From Agromyces luteolus (lineage in GTDB: Bacteria; Actinomycetota; Actinomycetes; Actinomycetales; Microbacteriaceae): DNA of 64,000 nucleotides. Under the pieces are notes generated by a model. The model did not search any database. It saw only the letters and a program-made list of their open reading frames with translations, and had not been told where the DNA came from. A program made the position numbers and the translations under genes. The DNA is taken from NCBI RefSeq assembly GCF_009729855.1, contig NZ_WODA01000003.1:53367-117366 (forward strand), given 5' to 3'. Shown here piece by piece: positions 54,087 through 63,876 of the stretch (positions are counted from its first letter, which is position 1; each line of letters starts with the position of its first letter).

Positions 54087-54149
54087 TGTCGACGGCGCCT
54101 CGGGCGCGGGACGGTGGGATGTACTCACTTCATAGCGCCGTCGACAGTA
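54087..54149 (-). promoter_or_regulatory. Promoter and inverted repeat ahead of the ABC-F gene
   Basis: A perfect 12-bp inverted repeat, TGTCGACGGCGC (54087-54098) and GCGCCGTCGACA (54135-54146), encloses 36 nt. A minus-strand TACTGT (54144-54149) overlaps its promoter-proximal arm and is a likely -10. A tiny frame ATG AAG TGA (54125-54133) lies in the loop. From here to the ABC-F start (53882-54086) I see no gene. Depending on the true start of transcription, the repeat is an operator or part of an attenuator. Confidence 0.5.
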
Positions 54150-54185
54150 GCAGACCGCGGGGCGCTTGAGAAGGGCGGATGCCTC

Positions 54186-54300
54186 GGGGGCGGGGTCTCG
54201 ATACGGGCGCTCCGCGTCCTACTCGACCACCGGGTCGGATCAGGGGGCGGGGTCTCGATACGGGCGCTGCGCGTCCTGCTCGACCACCGGGGTCGGATCA
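54186..54300. repeat. Tandem REP-like palindromic element
   Basis: Two copies (54186-54242 and 54243-54300; 57 and 58 bp, four differences) carry GGTCTCGATACGGGCGC and a loose complement ending TCGACCACC, so each can fold with small bulges. Elements of the form TCTCGATAC...TCGACCA are frequent between genes of Microbacteriaceae and relatives. The second copy ends in the mqo stop codon. Confidence 0.75.
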
Positions 54301-55776
54301 GGCCGTGATCTGCAGCGCGGCCGCGGTCCGCGCGAGCGAGGCCGCCGCGGCATCCGGGTCGTCGGAGAGCGTCGTGCCGTACGACGGGATCATCTCGCGG
54401 AGCTTCGGCTCCCACTCGGCCATGCGGTCGGGGAAGCACTTCTGCATGACCTCGAGCATGATCGGCACGGCGGTCGATGCACCGGGCGAGGCGCCGAGGA
54501 GGCCGGCGATCGAGCCATCCGCCCCGCTGATCACCTCGGTGCCGAACTGGAGCACGCCGCCCCTCTTCGGGTCCTTCTTCATGACCTGCACGCGCTGGCC
54601 GGCCGTGATGAGCTCCCAGTCCTCGGACTTGGCGGTCGGCATGAACTCGCGGAGCGCCTTCATTTTCTTGTCGCGCGAGGCGAGCAGCTCGGAGACGAGG
54701 TACCGCACGAGGTCGAAGTTCCGCAGGCCGACCTGCAGCATCGGGACGAGGTTGTGCAGGCGGATCGAGAACGGCAGGTCGAACCACGTGCTCGACTTGA
54801 GGAACTTCGGCGTGAATCCCGCGTACGGCCCGAACAGCAGCGAGGTCTCGCCGTCGACGACGCGCGTGTCGAGGTGCGGCACCGACATGGGCGGGGCGCC
54901 GACGGCGGCCTTGCCGTAGACCTTCGCCTGGTGCTGGGCCACGACCTTCGGGTTGGTGGTCCGCAGGAACTGCCCGGAGATCGGGAAGCCGCCGTAGCCC
55001 TTGATCTCGGGGATGCCGGAGTGCTGGAGGAGCGAGAGCGCGCCGCCGCCCGCGCCGACGAACACGAACCGCGCCCGCACGGTCTCGGGGGTGTTGCCGA
55101 CGAGGTTGCGGATGCGCAGCTTCCAGGTGCCGTCCTTCTGGCGCTTCAGCCACGTGACCTGGTGGTCGGTGCGGATCTCGGCGCCGCGCGACTCGATGTC
55201 GCGGAGCATCTGGACCGTGAGCGCGCCGTAGTCGACGTCGGTGCCCGACTCGATGCGCGTGGCGGCGATCCTCGCCCTGGGGTTGCGCTTCTTGGCGAGC
55301 AGCGGCGCCCACTCCGCGATGGTGTCGAGGTCATCCGAGTACTCCAGGCCGGCGAACAGCGGCTCGCCGTCGAGCGCGTCGACGCGCTTCTTCAGGTACT
55401 CGATGTTGCTCTTGCCGCGCACGAACGTCATGTGCGGGGTGGAGTTGATGAAGCTGTTCGGCTCGGACAGCGCGCCCGACTCGACGAGGTGCGCCCAGTA
55501 CTGGCGGCTGACCTGGAACTGCTCGTTGATCGAGACGGCCTTCTCGGCGCTCACGGTGCCGTCGGCGGCCTCGGGCATGTAGTTCAGCTCGCAGAGGGCG
55601 GCGTGACCGGTGCCGGCGTTGTTCCACGGGTTCGAGGACTCCTGGGCGACGCGACCGAGGCGCTCGTAGAGCCGGATGCTCCAATCGGGCTGCAGCCTCG
55701 AGATCAGGGAGCCGAGCGTGGCGCTCATGATGCCCCCGCCGATCAGCACGACGTCGACGGTGTCCTCGGAATTCAC
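54298..55776 (-). CDS. mqo: Malate:quinone oxidoreductase
   Basis: Membrane-associated FAD enzyme that oxidises malate to oxaloacetate and reduces quinone. The 492-residue length fits. FAD fold: DVVLIGGGIMSATLGSLI; further family stretches are ESSNPWNNAGTGHAALCELNYMP, TPHMTFVRGKSN and FPISGQFLR. The C-terminal part holds GASPGASTAVPIMLEVMQKCF. GTG at 55776 lies 7 nt after TACACT, so the mRNA may be leaderless. A pair of direct repeats lies upstream. The malate pathway links to the prp products. Confidence 0.95.
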   Translation of the reverse strand: MNSEDTVDVVLIGGGIMSATLGSLISRLQPDWSIRLYERLGRVAQESSNPWNNAGTGHAALCELNYMPEAADGTVSAEKAVSINEQFQVSRQYWAHLVESGALSEPNSFINSTPHMTFVRGKSNIEYLKKRVDALDGEPLFAGLEYSDDLDTIAEWAPLLAKKRNPRARIAATRIESGTDVDYGALTVQMLRDIESRGAEIRTDHQVTWLKRQKDGTWKLRIRNLVGNTPETVRARFVFVGAGGGALSLLQHSGIPEIKGYGGFPISGQFLRTTNPKVVAQHQAKVYGKAAVGAPPMSVPHLDTRVVDGETSLLFGPYAGFTPKFLKSSTWFDLPFSIRLHNLVPMLQVGLRNFDLVRYLVSELLASRDKKMKALREFMPTAKSEDWELITAGQRVQVMKKDPKRGGVLQFGTEVISGADGSIAGLLGASPGASTAVPIMLEVMQKCFPDRMAEWEPKLREMIPSYGTTLSDDPDAAAASLARTAAALQITA

Positions 55777-55783
55777 GCGTTCC

Positions 55784-55852
55784 AGTGTATGGGCGGTCGG
55801 ATGGACGCGATGACCAGCCCGTCACCGTCGGATGTACGCGCTGACCAGCCCG
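55784..55852 (-). promoter_or_regulatory. mqo promoter with upstream direct repeats
   Basis: TACACT (55784-55789, minus strand) is the -10 box. Two 26-bp direct repeats (55796-55821 and 55827-55852, three or so differences, 31-bp period) cover about -20 to -75. Three helical turns separate them, so a regulator could bind one face. Confidence 0.5.
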
Positions 55853-55872
55853 GTCGCGCGGTCGGCGGCTCG

Positions 55873-56292
55873 TCAGAGCGCCTGGACGCCGCCGGCGACG
55901 AGGCCGACGCCGGCCGTGAGGAGCCCGATCGTCAGCGTCGCGGCGCCGAGCCAGAGCAGCAGGATGGCGCGGCCCGGCTTCTGGGGATCGCGCCCGAGCA
56001 CGGAGAGGAAGAAGCCCGCGGGCATGAGGAGCGCCGCGACCGGGACGCCGAGGCGGGCGACCCACAGCCATCCGCCCTCGAGCGCTGCGGCGGGGAGGAC
56101 GACGAGGATCACGACCGAGAGGATGAGCAGCACGCCGGCGTGCGCGTGCCCGGCGCGGAAGAACGACTGCTGGAGCGCGTTGGCCGGCGCGAGGCCGCGC
56201 GAGACGCGGGTGAGGAACCATCCGCCGCTCTCGACGGTCACGAGTGCGAGCAGGAGCGCTCCGATGAGGATGGTGTCGATCGGCGACGGCAT
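55873..56292 (-). CDS. Four-helix membrane protein, unknown function
   Basis: A 139-residue protein with four helices. Motif SFFRAGHAHAGVLLILS has a His pair in a membrane helix, and LLMPAGFFLSVLGRDP follows, a pattern I have seen in small conserved actinobacterial membrane proteins. ATG 56292 has GGAGGG 7 nt upstream; an ATG at 56319 has none. It is divergent from a MerR regulator across a shared palindrome and is very probably that regulator's target. Confidence 0.8.
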   Translation of the reverse strand: MPSPIDTILIGALLLALVTVESGGWFLTRVSRGLAPANALQQSFFRAGHAHAGVLLILSVVILVVLPAAALEGGWLWVARLGVPVAALLMPAGFFLSVLGRDPQKPGRAILLLWLGAATLTIGLLTAGVGLVAGGVQAL

Positions 56293-56320
56293 GGCGCAGC
56301 CCTCCGGGGTCGGTGTCATG

Positions 56321-56366
56321 ATTGGATAGCGATACTCTCTAATACTAGAGAGTGTGACTATCCAAT
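56321..56366. promoter_or_regulatory. Double concentric palindrome between MerR and membrane protein genes
   Basis: Outer arms ATTGGATAG (56321-56329) and CTATCCAAT (56358-56366) and inner arms ACTCTCTA (56334-56341) and TAGAGAGT (56346-56353) share one centre. The inner pair with a 4-bp gap is the size of a MerR operator; the outer arms provide mirror-image TATCC -10 boxes on both strands. Confidence 0.8.
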
Positions 56367-56379
56367 GCAAGGAGTCCGC

Positions 56380-57000
56380 ATGCGCATCTCCGGTCTCGCC
56401 CACGCCTCGGGCGTCGCGGTCGCGACGATCAAGTACTACCTGCGCGAGGGGCTGCTGCACGCCGGCGTCGCGACGTCGGCCACGCAGGCGACCTACGACG
56501 ACTCGCACCTGCGCAGGCTCCGCCTCATCCGGGCGCTCACCGGGCCCGTCGGGCTCAGCGTCCAGCAGGCGCGAACGATCCTCGCCCTCGTCGACGACCC
56601 GGGCGACGACCTCTACGCGACGCTCGGCCGCGCCGTCGGCGCGCTCCCCCCGTCGACCGACGCGGCCGCCGCCGGCGACCCGGACCCGTACCCGCACGCC
56701 CGCGCCGCACTCGAGGCGCTCGGCCAGGTCTACGACCCGCGCTTCCCCGCCGTCGCGCAGCTCGAGGCCGCGCTCGCGGCCGCCGAGGATGCGGGCCTGC
56801 CGATCAGCCCCGAGCGCCTGCTCGCCTACGGGCGCTCGCTGCGCGAGCTCGCCGCCTACGACCTCGAGCGGATGCCGGCGGAGCCGCGCGCCGCCGTCGA
56901 GTACACGGTGCTCGGCACGGCCCTGTACGAGCCCGTGGTCCTCGCGCTGCGGCGGCTCGCCCACCAGGACGTCGCGGCGCGGCTCGACCTCGGGCGGTGA
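56380..57000 (+). CDS. MerR-family transcriptional regulator
   Basis: A 206-residue regulator starting MRISGLAHASGVAVATIKYYLREGLL, the MerR winged helix, followed by VGLSVQQARTILALVDD and an alpha-helical effector domain (about 90-200) without a Cys-rich metal loop. AAGGAG lies 6 nt before the ATG. It likely controls its own gene and the divergent membrane protein gene from the shared palindrome. The ligand is unknown; absence of Cys argues against metal sensing. Confidence 0.92.
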   Translation: MRISGLAHASGVAVATIKYYLREGLLHAGVATSATQATYDDSHLRRLRLIRALTGPVGLSVQQARTILALVDDPGDDLYATLGRAVGALPPSTDAAAAGDPDPYPHARAALEALGQVYDPRFPAVAQLEAALAAAEDAGLPISPERLLAYGRSLRELAAYDLERMPAEPRAAVEYTVLGTALYEPVVLALRRLAHQDVAARLDLGR

Positions 57001-57012
57001 TGGGCGGACGCG

Positions 57013-57048
57013 ACGAGACCCGGCCGCCTCACGGCGACCGGGTCTCGT
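57013..57048. terminator. Bidirectional terminator
   Basis: An 11-bp perfect stem (ACGAGACCCGG / CCGGGTCTCGT) around 14 nt, between the convergent MerR and asd genes. Confidence 0.85.
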
Positions 57049-57061
57049 TCGATCGAATCGG

Positions 57062-58202
<1,141 letters not shown>

Positions 58203-58277
58203 GTTGGCGCGATCGTCATACAAATGCGGCAGGATGTCGCGGCGGTGCGGCGGTGGCGGTGCGGCGGCTGCGGTGCC

Positions 58278-58348
58278 GGTGGATGGCGCGTGCGGGGCGG
58301 TGCAGGTGGATGGCGCGTGGGGCGGTGCGGGCGGATGGCGCGTGCGGC
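58278..58348. repeat. Short tandem repeat, about 27 bp x 2.7
   Basis: Three degenerate copies built around GGATGGCGCGTG lie between asd and lysC (units near 58278, 58305 and 58331). No gene is seen here. Confidence 0.6.
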
Positions 58349-58381
58349 GCCGCGGCGCGGCATCCGCTCTGCTTCGGCGCG

Positions 58382-59656
58382 TCAGCGACCGGTTCCGGCG
58401 TAGACGACCGCGTCGTCGTCGCCGTCGAGGTCGAACGCGGTGTGGACCGCGCGTGCGGCGGCGTTGACGCTGTCGGCGCGCGTGACGACCGAGATGCGGA
58501 TCTCGCTCGTCGAGATCATCTCGATGTTGATGCCCGCCTCGTAGAGCGCCTCGAACAGTCGAGCCGAGATGCCGGCGGCCGAGCGCATCGCGGCGCCCAC
58601 GAGCGAGAGCTTTCCGATCTGGTCGTCGTACTGCAGCGACTCGAAGCCGAGCGACTCCTGCGCGTCGGAGAGGGCCGTGAGCGCCTTCTCGCCGTCGGAC
58701 TTCGGCACCGTGAACGAGATGTCGGTGCGCCCGGTCGCGGCGGCCGAGACGTTCTGGACGATCATGTCGACGTTCGCGTTGGTCCTCGCGACGATCTTGA
58801 AGATCTTGGCGGCGGCGCCCGGCACGTCGGGCACGCCGACGACGGTGATCTTGACCTGGCCGAGGTCGACGGCGACGCCGGCGATGACGGACTCTTCCAC
58901 AGCTCCTCCTTCGGGAAGACGCTCGGGGTCGTAGACGATCGTCCCCTCGCTGTTGTTGAACGACGAGCGCACGTGCAGCGTGACGCCGTGGCGGCGCGCG
59001 TACTCGACGGCGCGGATGTGCAGCACCTTGGCGCCGGAACCGGCGAGCTCGAGCATCTCCTCGCTCGTGATGCGGTCGAGCTTGTGCGCCTTGGTGACGA
59101 TGCGCGGGTCGGAGGTGAACACGCCGTCGACGTCGGTATAGATCTCGCAGACGTCGGCGTCGAGCGCCGCCGCGAGCGCGACCGCCGTGGTGTCGCTGCC
59201 GCCGCGGCCGAGGGTCGTGATGTCGCGCGACTCGCGGCTGAAGCCCTGGAACCCGGCGACGATGACCACCGCGCCCTCGTCGAGGGCCTCGCGGAGGCGC
59301 ACCGGCGTGACGTCGACGATGCGCGCGGCGCCGTGCACGGAGTCGGTGATCATGCCGGCCTGGCTGCCGGTGAACGACCGGGCGTCGTGGCCGAGGCTCT
59401 TGATGGCCATCGCGAGCAGCGCCATCGAGATGCGCTCGCCCGAGGACAGCAGCATGTCGAGCTCGCGCGGAGCCTGGATCGGGGTGACCTCGTTGGCGAG
59501 GTCCATGAGCTCGTCGGTCGTGTCGCCCATCGCGGAGACCGCGACGACGACGTCGTTGCCCGCCCTGCGGGCCTCGACGATGCGCTTCGCGACCCGCTTG
59601 ATGCTCTCCGCATCGGCGACGGACGATCCGCCGTACTTCTGCACGATCAAGCTCAC
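58382..59656 (-). CDS. lysC: Aspartate kinase
   Basis: First step of the aspartate pathway, 424 residues. The kinase domain starts [24 protein letters not shown] and includes [16 protein letters not shown] and [11 protein letters not shown]. Two ACT domains (about 265-420) carry [17 protein letters not shown] and [17 protein letters not shown], with [14 protein letters not shown] at the second binding site, so feedback control by lysine and threonine is expected. GTG at 59656 begins the family N-terminus. In related genomes an internal start makes a separate ACT subunit; that is possible here. Confidence 0.95.
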   Translation of the reverse strand: MSLIVQKYGGSSVADAESIKRVAKRIVEARRAGNDVVVAVSAMGDTTDELMDLANEVTPIQAPRELDMLLSSGERISMALLAMAIKSLGHDARSFTGSQAGMITDSVHGAARIVDVTPVRLREALDEGAVVIVAGFQGFSRESRDITTLGRGGSDTTAVALAAALDADVCEIYTDVDGVFTSDPRIVTKAHKLDRITSEEMLELAGSGAKVLHIRAVEYARRHGVTLHVRSSFNNSEGTIVYDPERLPEGGAVEESVIAGVAVDLGQVKITVVGVPDVPGAAAKIFKIVARTNANVDMIVQNVSAAATGRTDISFTVPKSDGEKALTALSDAQESLGFESLQYDDQIGKLSLVGAAMRSAAGISARLFEALYEAGINIEMISTSEIRISVVTRADSVNAAARAVHTAFDLDGDDDAVVYAGTGR

Positions 59657-59714
59657 GTGGGCGCTCCCGGGGGTGTCTGGGCCGGGGAAACGTTCACCCG
59701 GCACCGGAAGGTCC

Positions 59715-59720
59715 ATCATA
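59715..59720 (-). promoter_or_regulatory. -10 box of lysC
   Basis: TATGAT on the minus strand, 58 nt before the lysC GTG. Confidence 0.5.
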
Positions 59721-59760
59721 CGGCGGGCCGCATACGCGCCCGGCCATGTGACGGCGGGAC

Positions 59761-59766
59761 TACAGT
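59761..59766 (+). promoter_or_regulatory. -10 box for leaderless membrane protein mRNA
   Basis: TACAGT ends 6 nt before the ATG at 59773. Confidence 0.55.
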
Positions 59767-59772
59767 GCGGAC

Positions 59773-60267
59773 ATGGCGGACGCGCTCGAGGCTTGGACGG
59801 ACTTCAACGTCGCGATGGCGGGGGCGACGGCGGCCCTGGCCGGACTGCTGATCGTCGCGATGTCGGTGAACATCCGCGAGATCATGTCGTCGGCTGCGCT
59901 GCCTGCGAGGGCCGGCGCAGCGATCGCCGCGCTGGTGCTCGCACTGGTGGCGAGCGCCCTCGGCCTCGTTCCCGGCCAGTCATCGGTCGCGTACGGCCTC
60001 GAGGTCGGCGTCGCCGCGCTCCTCGCCGGCGCCTTCCAGGTGGTGGCGATGCGCGCGGTCGGCCGGGAGCACTACGGACGAGCGGGCCTCCGGGTCGCGC
60101 GGTCGCTCCTCGGGCTGCTGCCCGTCGGCGCGTACCTCGTCGGTGCGGTCCTGGTGGTCGCGGGCCTCACCGAGGCGGGGATGGGCGCGATGGCGGCCGG
60201 TGCGATCCTCGCGGTGGTCGTCGCGATCGTGATCGCCTGGGTCGTGCTCGTCGAGGTGCTGCGCTAG
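59773..60267 (+). CDS. Four-helix membrane protein, unknown function
   Basis: A 164-residue protein with an amphipathic start ([18 protein letters not shown]) and about four or five helices joined by short polar loops. The first helix region reads [19 protein letters not shown] do not recognise a family. It ends in a CTAG four-base overlap with the convergent SnoaL-like gene and is divergent from lysC. Confidence 0.75.
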   Translation: MADALEAWTDFNVAMAGATAALAGLLIVAMSVNIREIMSSAALPARAGAAIAALVLALVASALGLVPGQSSVAYGLEVGVAALLAGAFQVVAMRAVGREHYGRAGLRVARSLLGLLPVGAYLVGAVLVVAGLTEAGMGAMAAGAILAVVVAIVIAWVVLVEVLR

Positions 60268-60617
60268 CGGTCGCGCTCCATGTACCACTCCGTGAACCGC
60301 GAGGCCCGGCCGTCGCGTGAGAGGCGGATGACCCAGAGGTTGTCGTAGAGCTTGGCGGCCGGGTAGTCGGTGCGGCCCTGCACGACGACGAGGTCGTCGG
60401 TTTCGGTGAGCACCTCCCAGTCGAAGTGCCAGTCGCCGGGTTCGTCGCGCGAGTCGAGCCATCCGGCGATGATCGCCTCGCGGCCGCGGAGCGCGTCGGG
60501 GTCGTCGGGGCTGAACTCGTACACCGCGTCGTCGGTGAAGAGGGCGGCGATGTCGTCGGCGTCGTTCGACTCCCAGGCCCGGACGTACCCGGCGACCCAT
60601 TCGGTTCCTGCGCTCAT
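60264..60617 (-). CDS. SnoaL-like/NTF2-fold protein
   Basis: A 117-residue protein with the cone-shaped NTF2 fold signature: VAGYVRAWESNDADDIAALFTDDAVYEF at the start, then RGREAIIAGWLDS and the strand DWHFDWEVLTETDDLVVVQGRTDYP. Family members are enzymes or binding proteins of varied function; the one or two Asp/His that could be catalytic are not diagnostic. A weak TAGAAC 7 nt before the ATG may be a leaderless -10. Confidence 0.88.
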   Translation of the reverse strand: MSAGTEWVAGYVRAWESNDADDIAALFTDDAVYEFSPDDPDALRGREAIIAGWLDSRDEPGDWHFDWEVLTETDDLVVVQGRTDYPAAKLYDNLWVIRLSRDGRASRFTEWYMERDR

Positions 60618-60689
60618 GGGGTCCGTTCTACCGCCGGCCACCGACGAGGTCAACGAGTGGTGCAGCGGCGGGAACCGGTCTACGTGACC

Positions 60690-60750
60690 GGAGATTCCGC
60701 GAAGCACAGGACGATCCCTTCCGGACCGTCCTGCAGGTCGCGGAGTCTCC
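60690..60750. other. Long bulged hairpin between SnoaL-like gene and recR
   Basis: Outer arms GGAGATTCCGCGA (60690-60702) and TCGCGGAGTCTCC (60738-60750) pair over 13 bp with one wobble; inner arms AGGACG (60708-60713) and CGTCCT (60727-60732) pair after 5-nt bulges on each side. It lies just past recR and could end that transcript, but the symmetric internal bulge is unusual for a terminator. Confidence 0.55.
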
Positions 60751-60773
60751 TGCGAATCGGACGTGCCGCTCGG

Positions 60774-61370
60774 TCAGCCGACGACGCGCCGGCCCTCGAA
60801 GGCGCGGCCGAGGGTGACCTCGTCGGCGTACTCGAGGTCGCCGCCGACGGGCAGGCCCGACGCGAGGCGCGTGACGCGGATCTCGAGGGTCGTGAGCAGG
60901 CGGCTGAGGTAGGTCGCGGTGGCTTCGCCCTCGAGGTTGGGGTCGGTCGCGATGATGACCTCGGACACGGTGCCGTCGGCCAGGCGCTGCATCAGTTGGC
61001 GGATGCGCAGCTCGTCGGGGCCGATGCCGTCGATGGGGCTGATGGCGCCGCCGAGCACGTGGTACAGGCCCCGGAACTCGCGCGTGCGCTCGATCGCGAC
61101 GACGTCCTTCGCCTCCTCGACGACGCAGATGAGGCTCGCGTCGCGCCGCGGGTCGCGGCAGATCGAGCACGTCGACTGCTCGGCGACGTTGCCGCAGATC
61201 TCGCAGAACTTCACCTTGTCGCGCACTTCGATGAGGATCTCGGCGAGGCGCGAGACGTCGAACTGCTCGGTCTGCACGATGTGGAACGCGATGCGCTGCG
61301 CCGACTTGGGGCCGATGCCGGGGAGGCGGCCGAGTTCGTCGATGAGTTCCTGGACGATGCCCTCGTACAC
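60774..61370 (-). CDS. recR: Recombination mediator RecR
   Basis: Works with RecF and RecO to load RecA at gaps. The 198-residue protein has the helix-hairpin-helix [18 protein letters not shown], the zinc finger [18 protein letters not shown], and a Toprim domain with [12 protein letters not shown] and [17 protein letters not shown]. It starts 3 nt after the dnaX stop, the usual dnaX-recR pairing. Confidence 0.97.
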   Translation of the reverse strand: MYEGIVQELIDELGRLPGIGPKSAQRIAFHIVQTEQFDVSRLAEILIEVRDKVKFCEICGNVAEQSTCSICRDPRRDASLICVVEEAKDVVAIERTREFRGLYHVLGGAISPIDGIGPDELRIRQLMQRLADGTVSEVIIATDPNLEGEATATYLSRLLTTLEIRVTRLASGLPVGGDLEYADEVTLGRAFEGRRVVG

Positions 61371-61373
61371 GCG

Positions 61374-63815
61374 TTACCCCCGCTCGCCGAAACGGGTCTG
61401 CGGCGCCTCGACCTCTTCGAGGAAGGTGGCGCCGAGGAGGTCGCGCACGACCGCCTCGCCGTAGCGCTGGATGGACGGGGCGGCGCCTCCCGGCGCGCCC
61501 TGCCCGGAGCGGGACGGCGCCCGAGCGCCGCCGCGGGCGGCCGCGCCGCGGGGGGCCGTGCCGCCGCGGGCGGCCGCGCCGCCGCGAGGGGCCGGTGCGG
61601 TGGACGGGCCACCGTGCGCATCGCCCTCGAGTCCCGGGGCATCGTCGGGCTCCGGTTCGAGCGGAGGCGCATCGGCGTCGTCGAGCGGCGGCACGTCGTC
61701 ATCGGCGACGGTCGGCGACGAGGCCGGTGCGGGCGGCGCGGGCCGCTCCGCGACGGCGGTGCGCGCTGCCGATCGCGCTGCGGGGGCGGATGCCGCGTCG
61801 GTCGTCGCTTCTGCCCCGGCCACCGCCGGATCCGACGCCGGGATGGCGACGGTCGCCCAGGAGTCGACCGGGCCGCCCGAGGCGACCGGGGTCGCGGGGC
61901 TCGACGTGCTGCCCGCGGCGGAGCGGGGAGCGGGAGCATTCTGGGCGGGCGCGGGAGCGTTCTGCGCGGGCGCGGGAGCGCCGGTCGTTCCCTCGGGGCG
62001 CGTCGCGGCTGCGGGCGGAGGAGACGCCGGGGCGGCCGGCGCCCGACCGCCGTCTCCCGCCGGCGAGCCCGCCGACGGCGGCGCGGCGGGCCCTCGGTCG
62101 GCTCCCCCTCCGGCGGACACCACTCGTGCGAGGAACTTGACCCGAACGCCGAGCACCTCTGCGATGGCCGCGCGGAGCAGGTCGCCGACGCTCTGACCCG
62201 GCGGACCGGACCGGAAGCTGCCCATGTCGGACTCGCTGGGGAAGCCGAGCACGAGCACGTCGTCGTCTCGGTAGTCGAGCACCTGGGCCGTGAACGCGAC
62301 CATCCAGGCGCTGCGCTTCGTGCGCTGGAGCGACGACAGCACCTCGGGCCACGCGTCGCGCATCTGCTCGACGGTGACCGGGCCGACCGGGCGAGTCGGT
62401 TCCGCCGCGGGAGCGTCGGACGACCCGATGGACGCCTGCGGCGCGGCGGCCGCCGGGCCGGCCGCACGCGCTGCCGCCGTGGTCGGCTCCGTGGCCGGCG
62501 TCTCCCACTTCGGCGGGGCCGTCGATGCCGGACGCTCCGCGACGGGCTTCTCCGGGGCAGCCCGCACCTCGGGAGCAACCGCTGCCGCAGCTGGAGCGCT
62601 CGTGGGTGCCGCACTCGGCGCCGGCGCGGCGCCGTCGCCCGAGGCATCCGTCACGCCGACACGCCGCTCGAGCCGTTCGACGCGCGCGAGCGCGCCCCGC
62701 TCGGTCTCGTCGCTCGACGGCACGAGTACGCGAGCGAGCATGAGCTCCAGGTGCAGGCGCGGCGAGGTGGCGCCGGTCATCTCGGTGAGGGTCTGGTTGA
62801 CGAGGTCGGCGACGCGGGAGAGCTCGGCGGCGCCGAAGACCGACGCCTGGGTCGCCATGCGCGCGAGCTCGTCGGCCGGCACGCCCCGGAGCACCGCGGC
62901 GGCGGCCTCGGGGGTGGTCGCGGCGACGACGATGAGGTCGCGCAGCCGCTCGAGCAGGTCCTCCACGAAGCGTCGCGGGTCCTGGCCGGTCTGCATGACG
63001 CGGTCGGCGGCGGCGAAGGCGCGCGCCGCGTCGGCGGCCCCGATCGATTCCACGACGTCGTCGAGCAGCGCGCCGTGCGTGTAGCCGAGCAGTGCGACCG
63101 CGCGCTCGTAGCCGACCGTCGACCCCTCGGAGCCGGCGATGAGCTGGTCGAGCAGCGACAGCGTGTCACGCGGCGAGCCGCCGCCGGCCCGGACGACGAG
63201 CGAGAGCACGCCGGGTTCGACCTGCACGCCCTCCTCGTCGCAGAGCTTCTGGACGTAGTCGAGCATCGGCGCGGGCGGGACCAGCCGGAACGGGTAGTGG
63301 TGGGTGCGCGAGCGGATGGTGCCGAGCACCTTGTCGGGCTCGGTGGTCGCGAAGATGAACTTCACGTGCTCCGGCGGCTCCTCCACCAGCTTCAGCAGCG
63401 CGTTGAAGCCCTGCGGCGTCACCATGTGCGCCTCGTCGAGGATGAAGATCTTGAAGCGGTCGCGGGCCGGGGCGAACACCGCGCGCTCGCGCAGGTCGCG
63501 GGCGTCGTCGACGCCGTTGTGGCTCGCCGCGTCGATCTCGACGACGTCGAGCGACCCGCCGCCGGCGCGCGACAGCTCGACGCAGCTCGGGCACACGCCG
63601 CAGGGCGTGTCGGTCGGCCCCTCGGCGCAGTTCAGGCATCGCGCGAGGATGCGCGCCGACGTCGTCTTGCCGCACCCGCGCGGGCCGGAGAAGAGGTAGG
63701 CGTGGTTGACCCGATCGGTGCGCAGCGCGGTCATGAGCGGCTCGGTGACCTGCGACTGGCCGATCATCTCGGCGAAGGTCTCGGGCCGGTAGCGGCGATA
63801 GAGGGCGGTGACCAC
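61374..63815 (-). CDS. dnaX: DNA polymerase III subunit gamma/tau
   Basis: Clamp-loader ATPase and replisome organiser, 813 residues. The AAA+ domain begins ALYRRYRPETFAEMIGQ, with Walker A SGPRGCGKTTSA (44-53), zinc ligands in CLNCAEGPTDTPCGVCPSC (60-78), IFILDEAHMVTPQGFNALLKLVEEPP, and the Arg finger region ATTEPDKVLGTIRSRT. A long Ala/Pro-rich tail (about 390-500 and 580-780) surrounds a folded segment (WPEVLSSLQRTKRSAWMVAF), the tau-type DnaE-binding region. TACGAT ends 6 nt before the GTG at 63815, suggesting a leaderless start. Confidence 0.96.
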   Translation of the reverse strand: MVTALYRRYRPETFAEMIGQSQVTEPLMTALRTDRVNHAYLFSGPRGCGKTTSARILARCLNCAEGPTDTPCGVCPSCVELSRAGGGSLDVVEIDAASHNGVDDARDLRERAVFAPARDRFKIFILDEAHMVTPQGFNALLKLVEEPPEHVKFIFATTEPDKVLGTIRSRTHHYPFRLVPPAPMLDYVQKLCDEEGVQVEPGVLSLVVRAGGGSPRDTLSLLDQLIAGSEGSTVGYERAVALLGYTHGALLDDVVESIGAADAARAFAAADRVMQTGQDPRRFVEDLLERLRDLIVVAATTPEAAAAVLRGVPADELARMATQASVFGAAELSRVADLVNQTLTEMTGATSPRLHLELMLARVLVPSSDETERGALARVERLERRVGVTDASGDGAAPAPSAAPTSAPAAAAVAPEVRAAPEKPVAERPASTAPPKWETPATEPTTAAARAAGPAAAAPQASIGSSDAPAAEPTRPVGPVTVEQMRDAWPEVLSSLQRTKRSAWMVAFTAQVLDYRDDDVLVLGFPSESDMGSFRSGPPGQSVGDLLRAAIAEVLGVRVKFLARVVSAGGGADRGPAAPPSAGSPAGDGGRAPAAPASPPPAAATRPEGTTGAPAPAQNAPAPAQNAPAPRSAAGSTSSPATPVASGGPVDSWATVAIPASDPAVAGAEATTDAASAPAARSAARTAVAERPAPPAPASSPTVADDDVPPLDDADAPPLEPEPDDAPGLEGDAHGGPSTAPAPRGGAAARGGTAPRGAAARGGARAPSRSGQGAPGGAAPSIQRYGEAVVRDLLGATFLEEVEAPQTRFGERG

Positions 63816-63821
63816 GCGTCA

Positions 63822-63827
63822 ATCGTA
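63822..63827 (-). promoter_or_regulatory. -10 box for leaderless dnaX mRNA
   Basis: TACGAT on the minus strand ends 6 nt before the GTG. Confidence 0.55.
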
Positions 63828-63876
63828 GTCACCGCCCCCGACGCCCGAGCCGGGCGCGCGCGATCCGTGCGCGAGG

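Noticed and set aside
59657..59714. Possible lysine riboswitch ahead of lysC
   Set aside because: The leader is under 60 nt, far too short for that aptamer.
63816..63876. Possible SRP RNA gene next to dnaX
   Set aside because: The gap is only 61 nt and lacks the conserved SRP loop motifs.
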